Origin: Betaproteobacteria bacterium
GTDB taxonomy: Bacteria; Pseudomonadota; Gammaproteobacteria; Burkholderiales; Casimicrobiaceae
Length of the DNA stretch: 6,207 nt
Reading direction: 5' to 3'
Assembly: GCA_003153335.1 (NCBI GenBank)
Contig: PLYG01000492.1
Location: forward strand, 1-6,207
Part shown: positions 1-5,393 of the stretch, in pieces
Position numbering within the stretch: position 1 is the first letter of the stretch
How the letters are laid out: each line of letters starts with the position of its first letter
Translations under genes and position numbers: made by a program
Notes under the pieces: generated by a model
The model's input: only the letters and a program-made list of their open reading frames with translations
Told to the model about the DNA's origin: nothing
The model's database searches: none

Positions 1-318
1 GCGGAAGCGGCGGTGGTCGGCCGGCCCGACGATATGACCGGCGAAGCGATTTGCGCATTCGTCGTGCTCAAGCAGGCACGCCCATCCGGCGACGAGGCGA
101 AGAAGATCGTCAAGCAGTTGCAGGACTGGGTGGCAAAGGAAATCGGTCCCATCGCCAAGCCCAAGGACATCCGGTTCGGCGACAACCTGCCCAAGACGCG
201 CTCGGGGAAAATCATGCGGCGCCTGCTGCGCTCGATCGCCAAAGGGGAAGACATCACCCAGGATGTCTCGACGCTGGAGAATCCGGCTATTCTGGAGCAG
301 TTGAAAAAGCCGAATTAG
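1..318 (+). CDS. acs: Acetyl-CoA synthetase, C-terminal fragment (5' end outside window)
   Basis: The reading frame is open from base 1 and ends at TAG 316-318, giving the last 105 residues of a protein of about 650. Acs is the cytoplasmic AMP-forming ligase that makes acetyl-CoA from acetate, ATP and CoA through acetyl-AMP. The visible part is the mobile C-terminal domain of the adenylate-forming superfamily. It begins AEAAVVGRPDD, then GEAICAFVVL, KEIGPIAKP and the hallmark PKTRSGKIMRR. The lysine of that motif (codon 208-210) is the catalytic lysine for adenylation and, in well-studied homologues, the residue silenced by acetylation and restored by sirtuin-type deacetylation. The tail (STLENPAILEQL) also matches Acs rather than propionyl-CoA synthetase, although a close acyl-CoA synthetase cannot be wholly excluded. 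It converges with the DUF294 gene, and actP lies 5 kb downstream on the same strand. Confidence 0.95.
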   Translation, partial: AEAAVVGRPDDMTGEAICAFVVLKQARPSGDEAKKIVKQLQDWVAKEIGPIAKPKDIRFGDNLPKTRSGKIMRRLLRSIAKGEDITQDVSTLENPAILEQLKKPN

Positions 319-507
319 CCGGGTATCGTCGCCGCCATGGCATGCTAGGCCTCGCGGGTCACAAGAAACGGGGCCCGCTGTTGCGCGCTTCGGATTGGAA
401 TTCGGCGGGCGCAGGAAGACCGCTTCGAGTCTTGGGGTGGCATGCAATGGTCACTGGTGCGGATGTCGCGATCCTTGGTTTCCGGGAACCCGGGCGGGCC
501 GGCGACT
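319..507. other. Convergent intergenic gap between acs and the DUF294 gene
   Basis: These 189 bases separate two genes that point at each other, so transcription from both sides should end here. I found no convincing intrinsic terminator. There is a short AAGAC/GTCTT inverted repeat (416-420 and 429-433) and a GC-rich CCGGGAACCCGG element (482-493), but neither has a T-tract. No coding sequence is supported here. Confidence 0.5.
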
Positions 508-1968
508 TCATACCTGATAATCCAGGGCGAGCCCTTGCTGCAGTTTGCGCGCCAGCCGAAATGATTCCTTCAGGATATGACGATCCAGTTCGTTGAGCTT
601 GTCCGGGTCGATGCGATTCGCGGTATCCTCCAAGAGGACTTCCTGTGAGGCCTGATTGCGCAAACGCAACTGCTGAATAGCCAGGAAGGCATCGATGGTC
701 GCCTCGATAGCCGTTGGTTTCATTCGCGTACCGGGGCCCGCCGCGCGCAATCGCTCGACAGTATTGGTTTGCGGTAGTCCCTGTGCAAGGGCATAAATCC
801 GCGCCGCATCCACGAACAGCCGCACGCCGTAAGCCTTCAAATCGATGCTGTGCGGCGCATTCGGAACGTCCTCGGTGGCAAAATCGCGCAAGGTGCCGAG
901 CGCCGGCCGCGCCCGCAGGGCGTTTTGCGCCATCTGGCGCAGGAATGCCGGGTATGCGGGAGTCCGCTCCAGTACCCAATGACGTAAGCCCGCCGCCAGC
1001 GTCGCATCGCCGTACAGCGGGCGGAAATCGAAATAGATCGTTGCATCAAGCAGAGCTTGCGGCTCCCAGTTCGCCAGCCAGCCGCCCATCTTTGCCCGCC
1101 ATTCCTCGACCGACAGGCACAGCGCAGGATTGGAAGCCATGATGTTACCCTTGCACCAGCGGAATCCACAGGCGTCCAGCGCCTCATTCACCTCGCGCGC
1201 AAACGGTAGCAGCCGGGAGCGCACGTTGGCAGGATCCGCGCCGTCGTGGGCCGAAAAAATGATGCCGTTGTCCTGATCGGTGCTGAAGGTCTGTTCCAAC
1301 CGGCCTTCACTGCCAAGTACCAACCAGCACCAGCTGATCTGTTCCCACTGATGGCGTTTGCGCACGACTTCGATTACGCGCTGGCAGAGCCGGTCGTTCA
1401 GCACCGATACATACAGTGTGAGTTGTTCGGCAGCGACACCTTGTTCCACCAGCAATCGGGTAAGTCTTCGGATTTCGGCGGCGATGTTCTCCAGTGTGGC
1501 GACTTCGCCGGCAAGCCGGATTTCGGTCGTGAGTTCGCCCAGGCCAAGCCGCTGCAGCGAAAACATGTCGCGCTCGGACACCACACCGACGAGCCTTTCA
1601 TCGTCCGTCACGAGCACATGCCGGATCCGATTGCCGATCATCGCGAGCGCGGCCTCATAAGCGAACGCATGGGCGGGAAGCGCAATCGGTTCGCGGCTCA
1701 TGAGTTCGGCGACGGGTTGCGTGTCCGAAGCGCCGGCAACGGCTGCGACCAAATCGCGCTCGCTGAAGATTCCCACCGGCCGGGAATCGGCGTCGACCAC
1801 GACTACCGACCCAACGCCGCGCTCGTGCATGATGGCGGCTGCCTCGCGTACGCTCAGGGCCTCTCCGCAAACTACCGGCTGCTTGTGGAGCAGGGCGCGC
1901 AGCGGCAGTGCCAGCGTTTGCTGCTCGCCCGCGAGACGGTCTTCGAGTTGAACCTTTGTTGTGCGCAT
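508..1968 (-). CDS. CBS-pair, DUF294 putative nucleotidyltransferase
   Basis: This encodes a 486-residue, probably cytoplasmic protein. Two CBS domains lie at about residues 25-80 and 86-140 (GVGSVVVVDADSRPVGIFSERDL and IRHVLVTDDERLVGVVSERDM are the repeated cores); CBS pairs commonly bind AMP, ADP or ATP. The DUF294 domain at about 150-290 belongs to the nucleotidyltransferase superfamily that includes the GlnD N-terminal domain. Its active-site signature is present: GSEGR at 219-223, E225, and DQDN at 231-234. The DUF294_C putative substrate-binding domain covers about 320-465. The chosen ATG has GGAG six bases upstream and lies 19 bases after the exonuclease stop, so it is the third gene of the operon. 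By analogy with GlnD it could transfer a nucleotide to a protein or small molecule; the target is unknown. Its place beside acs, an AMP-producing enzyme, suggests an energy-linked role in acetate metabolism, which is inference. Confidence 0.9.
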   Translation of the reverse strand: MRTTKVQLEDRLAGEQQTLALPLRALLHKQPVVCGEALSVREAAAIMHERGVGSVVVVDADSRPVGIFSERDLVAAVAGASDTQPVAELMSREPIALPAHAFAYEAALAMIGNRIRHVLVTDDERLVGVVSERDMFSLQRLGLGELTTEIRLAGEVATLENIAAEIRRLTRLLVEQGVAAEQLTLYVSVLNDRLCQRVIEVVRKRHQWEQISWCWLVLGSEGRLEQTFSTDQDNGIIFSAHDGADPANVRSRLLPFAREVNEALDACGFRWCKGNIMASNPALCLSVEEWRAKMGGWLANWEPQALLDATIYFDFRPLYGDATLAAGLRHWVLERTPAYPAFLRQMAQNALRARPALGTLRDFATEDVPNAPHSIDLKAYGVRLFVDAARIYALAQGLPQTNTVERLRAAGPGTRMKPTAIEATIDAFLAIQQLRLRNQASQEVLLEDTANRIDPDKLNELDRHILKESFRLARKLQQGLALDYQV

Positions 1969-1987
1969 CCCGGACTCCGTTTTTCGT

Positions 1988-4132
1988 TTAGTATTGCAGG
2001 CGCGCGAGGTATGTCTTGCGCGACGCGACGAGCGCTTGCCCCAGCGTCGAAATCCCGTGTTCGGCGAGCAGCGGCAGCAACCTCAGGAAGATCTCCCCAG
2101 TCACGAGCGCGTCGCCCAAAGCCGTGTGCCGGCCGATCACGCTGACGCCGAGCCGCTCCGCCACCGCGTCCAGATCATGGCCTTCCTGGCTAGTGTGCAC
2201 TATGCTCGAAAGCAGCAGCGTATCGAGCACCGGCTGGGCAAACCGAATGCCCGTGGCGGCCTCCTTCATCTCGAGAAAACGCATGTCGAAGGCGGCATTG
2301 TGCGCGATCAGCACCGTGTCTTCGCAAAAACGCTGAAATTGCGGCAGGACCTCGGCTATGGTGGGCTGGCCAAGCAGTGCCTGCGCCTCGATGCCATGAA
2401 TGCGCGAGGCGTCCATGTTGATGGGCCGCTGCGGATTGACGAGCTGCTCGAATATTTCGTGCTTGAGCAGGCGGGCGTTGACGATGCGCACCGCGCCAAG
2501 GCTGATGATCTCGTCGCCGGCAGAGGGTTCAAGCCCGGTAGTTTCGGTGTCGAACACCGTGTAGTTGAGATCGACAAGCCTTCGTTCGGCAAGGCCCTGC
2601 ACCGTATCCGCATAGCGAAACAGATCGAAGTCGTAGTACTCCGGCCTGCCCTCCGAGAGCAGACTGCGCCTTGGAGTCGCCGCGGCCGGCGCGCCGAGCG
2701 GCAACAGCAACCTGAACCAAGCCGTCTGCGAGATCTTGTGCGACTGGACCCAGACTTCGCCCCCGTGGCGATCGAGCACGTCTTTAAGTGTCAGGGGCGT
2801 TTGCTGCGTGCCGATCTGCATCGGCTGGAGTTCCCACAACGAGAGCGCGTCGTTGGCCACGATCGCCCCGGTCCAGACCAGATCCAGTTCGGCGAAGCGG
2901 CCGTTGATTGCGGCGCGCAGGCCGATGGAGCGCACGCCATAGTCTTCGCGCAGGCACCCGGCAAGATAGACAAGCGCTTCGACCAATGCGAAACTGTCGA
3001 CCTTTATCCAGATGTCGACCGACGCTTCCTCCACAGAGCACGGCAGACCGAGCACGGCCTCGATGCGTCGCCGCGCCACATTGAGCAGGTCTGCCGTGCG
3101 CATGTCTTCCAGCGAAAGGCTGGCTTTTAGCGCATCCGCGTACTCGGACAGGGCGTCGTTGATAATGGCGCAGACTTGGCGCGATTCGGCTGCGACGATT
3201 TCAATGAACTGGACGCGGCGCGCCTCGTTCATTTCCGGGAATGAGGTCAGATTTTCGGCGGCCGCGCGCAGGCTCGCCATGGGTGCGCGCACACCCGCGG
3301 CGAACGTCTGCAGGAGCGAACGCCGCTGCCCTTCCAGGTCCAATAATTCGGTTACGTCCTCGAGTGTCAGCACCATGCCCGCAATGCGGCCAACCGCCGA
3401 AAGAAACGGCGCCATGCGCACCTTGATCAGAGCGCCGGTCACCGCATTGGTGATAAACCGGGTGTCGGGAAACCCCACGCCCTGATCCAGGCTGAACTGC
3501 AGTTTGTCCAGGGCATGCGCCACCTGATCCCGGTCGAGCAGCGCGAACACGGAGCGCCCCAGGCCGACCAGGCCTTGGCGCGCACCCGGCGCCTGCGCCG
3601 CTGCGCCGAACAGCGCCTTGGCCTGTTCGTTGTACAACAGAATGCGCCCGTCGACGTTGCACATGAGCACCCCTTCCGAGAGTTCCGACATCAGGGCAGC
3701 AAGGCGGTTACGTTCCTCTTCCAGCCGGGCATTGGATGCTCCTGCTCGCGTTTCCAGTTCGATCTGCAGCCGGCGAAAGGCTTCGGCCAGGCGATTGATG
3801 GCAGCGGCGAGTTCGACGAGATCGGATCCACCGGAGGAAAGGACCCGATGCTCAGGGTTGGACGCGAACACAATCCGGGTCTGTTCGGCGAGTGAGCGCA
3901 CTGCCGTGATGTAGTTCCGGAATAGCCAGCCTAGAACGCCCGCGCACGCGAATAGGAGCAGCACGGCGACGAGGCCGAGCATCGGCACCTGCCCCTCGAT
4001 AATGCGCAGCAGAACCCTGTAATCCTCCTCGGGCAATCCGGCCGCAATCGCGATGGAGATTACTGCCACCGTTGCCACGATGCCCGAAAAAAAAACAGTG
4101 AGCCAGAGCGAGAACTTCAGGCTGACATTCAT
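1988..4132 (-). CDS. Membrane HAMP-PAS pseudo-histidine kinase fused to DnaQ-like 3'-5' exonuclease
   Basis: This 714-residue protein has membrane helices at about 8-31 and 49-71 with a periplasmic loop of only some 17 residues, HAMP at about 72-125, a short coiled coil, a PAS domain at about 145-265 (DGRILLYN core), a DHp-like region at 268-340, a Bergerat-fold-like region at 378-480, and an exonuclease domain at 520-690. The H-box reads FAAGVRAPM, so alanine (A279) sits where the phospho-accepting histidine should be, and the N, G1 and G2 boxes are not recognisable; only a remnant LDRHGGEVWV remains. The exonuclease keeps all DEDDh residues: D528 and E530 (DTETTGL), D616 (HNAAFD), H669 and D674 (RHTALGDA). 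It is therefore predicted to be catalytically dead as a kinase and competent as a nuclease against DNA, RNA or a small nucleotide. Its ATG overlaps the response-regulator stop as ATGA, which implies coupled translation. The kinase fold and nuclease family are clear; the joint function is unknown. Confidence 0.9.
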   Translation of the reverse strand: MNVSLKFSLWLTVFFSGIVATVAVISIAIAAGLPEEDYRVLLRIIEGQVPMLGLVAVLLLFACAGVLGWLFRNYITAVRSLAEQTRIVFASNPEHRVLSSGGSDLVELAAAINRLAEAFRRLQIELETRAGASNARLEEERNRLAALMSELSEGVLMCNVDGRILLYNEQAKALFGAAAQAPGARQGLVGLGRSVFALLDRDQVAHALDKLQFSLDQGVGFPDTRFITNAVTGALIKVRMAPFLSAVGRIAGMVLTLEDVTELLDLEGQRRSLLQTFAAGVRAPMASLRAAAENLTSFPEMNEARRVQFIEIVAAESRQVCAIINDALSEYADALKASLSLEDMRTADLLNVARRRIEAVLGLPCSVEEASVDIWIKVDSFALVEALVYLAGCLREDYGVRSIGLRAAINGRFAELDLVWTGAIVANDALSLWELQPMQIGTQQTPLTLKDVLDRHGGEVWVQSHKISQTAWFRLLLPLGAPAAATPRRSLLSEGRPEYYDFDLFRYADTVQGLAERRLVDLNYTVFDTETTGLEPSAGDEIISLGAVRIVNARLLKHEIFEQLVNPQRPINMDASRIHGIEAQALLGQPTIAEVLPQFQRFCEDTVLIAHNAAFDMRFLEMKEAATGIRFAQPVLDTLLLSSIVHTSQEGHDLDAVAERLGVSVIGRHTALGDALVTGEIFLRLLPLLAEHGISTLGQALVASRKTYLARLQY

Positions 4133-4518
4133 GTTCCGTCCGGTTTCGGCGCCGATTCAAGCAATTGTTCGATTTTGGCGACCAAATCCTTGTTGGACCA
4201 GGGTTTGGTGACGTAGAGGTCGGCTCCGAGAGACAATCCCTTGCTGACCTCCGCCTCCCGCCCTTTGGCCGAAAGCATTATGATCTTGATATGCCGCCAG
4301 CCGGCGCGCGCGCGTATGCGCTGGCACACGTCATAACCGCTCTTTAACGGCATCATCACGTCGAGCAGTACCAGATCCGGAAGGTGCAGCTCGACTTGTT
4401 GCAGCGCCGCTGCCCCGTCTTGCGCCAGGAACACGTCATAGCCGCTGCGCTGCAACAAATATTCAAGCGCAGTCAGGATATTTGGTTCGTCGTCGACGAT
4501 CAGGATCTTCTTGGTCAC
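4129..4518 (-). CDS. Single-domain response regulator (CheY-like receiver)
   Basis: This encodes 129 residues from a GTG start. The receiver fold is complete: acidic pair D9/D10 (ILIVDDEPN), phospho-acceptor D53 (LVLLDVMMP), switch residue S83 (MLSAKG) and K105 (VTKPW). After the receiver only about ten residues remain (ESAPKPDGT), so there is no DNA-binding or enzymatic output domain and it should act by protein contact. The GTG is preferred over an in-frame ATG at 4560 because AGGAGG lies exactly six bases before it and the family begins with this KKILIVDD stretch; the 14 extra residues of the longer form are basic and unlike a receiver. The gene overlaps the next one by four bases (ATGA), so the two are probably co-translated and functionally paired. 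Its usual partner kinase activity appears absent from that neighbour, so the phosphate source is open: acetyl phosphate or another kinase. Confidence 0.92.
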   Translation of the reverse strand: MTKKILIVDDEPNILTALEYLLQRSGYDVFLAQDGAAALQQVELHLPDLVLLDVMMPLKSGYDVCQRIRARAGWRHIKIIMLSAKGREAEVSKGLSLGADLYVTKPWSNKDLVAKIEQLLESAPKPDGT

Positions 4519-4524
4519 TTGCTT

Positions 4525-4530
4525 CCTCCT
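4525..4530 (-). promoter_or_regulatory. Shine-Dalgarno deciding the response-regulator start
   Basis: On the minus strand a perfect AGGAGG is followed by six bases (AAGCAA) and GTG. This fixes the start of the response regulator at 4518. A second AAGGAGG-like block lies at 4577-4583, but it is 16 bases from the in-frame ATG at 4560, too far for efficient initiation. Confidence 0.75.
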
Positions 4531-4556
4531 TGTCCTGGCGCGAAGGTCGTCATCAC

Positions 4557-4566
4557 CCATTAATGG
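4557..4566. repeat. 10-bp perfect palindrome CCATTAATGG
   Basis: A perfect inverted repeat lies about 40 bases upstream of the response-regulator GTG. Its position would suit an operator for the minus-strand operon, but a 10-bp palindrome can arise by chance and I saw no second copy near the other operon. Confidence 0.2.
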
Positions 4567-4720
4567 CCGGTGCCGCCTCCTTGTGTTTCACAGCAAAATT
4601 AGCGATGATACCCAGAATGCCATTGCGCTGCGCGACTTCCGTCCTTGGATCAACGTCTCAATCGTCTGGCCCCGGCCGCGCGGGTTTCGAGCGACCGGGT
4701 GTCCCCTGAATGGGATTGTG

Positions 4721-4748
4721 TTGACTTTATGAGCCTCGCGGATGTAAG
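4721..4748 (+). promoter_or_regulatory. Candidate sigma-70-like promoter facing DUF485-actP
   Basis: TTGACT (4721-4726, five of six matches to the -35 consensus) is followed after 16 bases by TGTAAG (4743-4748, four of six matches to the -10). Transcription starting near 4755 would give a leader of about 325 bases before DUF485, or about 245 before the small ORF at 5000. The -10 is poor, so this is only a candidate. Confidence 0.25.
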
Positions 4749-4999
4749 TTTCACGTCAGCTAGCATTGTTAAGCTGATTTGGGTAGCGCTTGGGTCTCAC
4801 GCCGTCGATAGGCCGCACAGTCGCCTGACGGTCGGCCCACAACAAAAGTATCACGCGATGCGCGCGAGTGAACATGGTGTAAACGACATCGGCCGGCAGA
4901 TCACTGGTTTCTGCAACTAATTCCGGGGGATGAAGAGGCCCGATTGTTGAACGAGTGGTGCCAGCTCCAAAGGGGCGTCAATGACCGGAGGAGACATAA

Positions 5000-5089
5000 A
5001 TGGACGAAAGACGGCATCAACCGGCTGGCGATCGGAACCGATTTGAGAAGGAATTTTACAGCGTCACAATAGGAGGAAGTCATGTCTGA
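5000..5089 (+). CDS. Possible 29-codon leader ORF upstream of DUF485
   Basis: An ATG at 5000 is preceded by GGAGGAG (4987-4993) with an ideal six-base gap. The frame encodes 29 residues beginning MDERRHQPAG, rich in charged residues, with no membrane segment or recognisable family. Its TGA (5087-5089) lies inside the start of DUF485, so the two ORFs overlap by eight bases (ATGTCTGA). The strong Shine-Dalgarno and tight overlap suggest a translated leader coupled to DUF485-actP. The alternative is that GGAGGAG is fortuitous in purine-rich leader sequence. No homologue is known to me, and coding is unproven. Confidence 0.35.
   Translation: MDERRHQPAGDRNRFEKEFYSVTIGGSHV
5071..5076 (+). promoter_or_regulatory. 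Shine-Dalgarno of the DUF485 gene
   Basis: A perfect AGGAGG lies five bases before the ATG at 5082. It is inside the coding part of the possible leader ORF, so ribosomes translating that ORF would cross and potentially expose or occlude it. Confidence 0.75.
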
Positions 5090-5393
5090 AGCGATCAGCA
5101 CCAAGATACAGCAGAATCCGAAATACCTTGAATTGACTAGGCGGCGCGCCAGGCTGGCTTGGACGCTGTCGGCGATCGTGTGCGTGATCTTTTACGGGTT
5201 CATTCTCATGATCGCGTTCACCCCGGACATTCTGACGACGCCGATTTCGGCCGGCAGCGTCATCCCGATAGGCTTGCCTCTCGGCGTCGCCGTAATCGTG
5301 GTGTGCTGTGTGCTGACGGGGATTTACGTGTACGAGTCGAACCAGGTGTTCGACCCGATGTTCGAAGAAATCGTCAAGGACGCCTCCAAATGA
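5082..5393 (+). CDS. DUF485 family inner-membrane protein (YjcH-like), partner of ActP
   Basis: This 103-residue protein is close to the length of E. coli YjcH, which is encoded between acs and actP there. It shows the family plan: an N-terminal amphipathic, basic stretch (NPKYLELTRRRARLAW), a first membrane helix at about 27-48, a short Pro/Gly-containing turn (PISAGSVIPIGLPLG), a second helix at about 63-84, then the conserved tail YVYESNQVFDPMFEEIV. The role of DUF485 is poorly defined; constant linkage to SSS-family carboxylate symporters suggests an accessory or stabilising subunit. It starts behind AGGAGG and its stop overlaps the actP start by four bases (ATGA), which indicates coupled translation and matched amounts of both proteins. 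Confidence 0.93.
   Translation: MSEAISTKIQQNPKYLELTRRRARLAWTLSAIVCVIFYGFILMIAFTPDILTTPISAGSVIPIGLPLGVAVIVVCCVLTGIYVYESNQVFDPMFEEIVKDASK

Larger units (their letters stand above)
4519..5081. other. Divergent intergenic region between the signalling operon and DUF485-actP
   Basis: About 560 bases separate the two divergent start sites. Promoters for both operons should lie here. It holds the ribosome-binding site of the response regulator, a 10-bp palindrome (4557-4566), a weak sigma-70-like element facing right (4721-4748), and a small ORF with good initiation signals (5000-5089). It is more AT-rich in places (for example 4590-4610) than the flanking genes. I found no convincing sigma-54 promoter, riboswitch, tRNA or terminator. 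The longest open frame inside (4645-4920, TTG start) has no ribosome-binding site and no family resemblance. Confidence 0.6.

Noticed and set aside
416..433. AAGAC...GTCTT hairpin as a terminator
   Set aside because: It has only five base pairs, an eight-base loop and no following T-tract in either direction.
359..979. 206-residue ORF on the minus strand
   Set aside because: It is in another frame of the same strand as the DUF294_C region; the true frame carries the conserved domain. The product has low-complexity Arg/Gly/Ala composition.
1246..2145. 299-residue ORF on the plus strand
   Set aside because: It is antisense to the CBS-DUF294 gene and runs across the end of the next gene. The composition is not protein-like (no domain, no coherent hydrophobic pattern).
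1961..3130. 389-residue ORF on the plus strand
   Set aside because: It is wholly antisense to the pseudokinase-exonuclease gene, whose domains and catalytic motifs are unmistakable. The plus-strand product shows no family resemblance and starts without a ribosome-binding site; it is a by-product of GC-rich codon use.
4569..4720. Minus-strand promoter using TATCAT near 4600-4605
   Set aside because: The hexamer is a good -10 match, but no acceptable -35 lies 16-18 bases upstream and there is no extended -10 TG in register.
4645..4920. 91-residue plus-strand ORF in the divergent region
   Set aside because: It starts with TTG, lacks a Shine-Dalgarno, shows no family resemblance, and overlaps other random frames (4482-4709, 4511-4732) of similar quality.
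5044..5071. TTGAGA - 16 bases - CACAAT as a promoter for DUF485
   Set aside because: Transcription would begin at about the Shine-Dalgarno or start codon, leaving no room for the ribosome-binding site.
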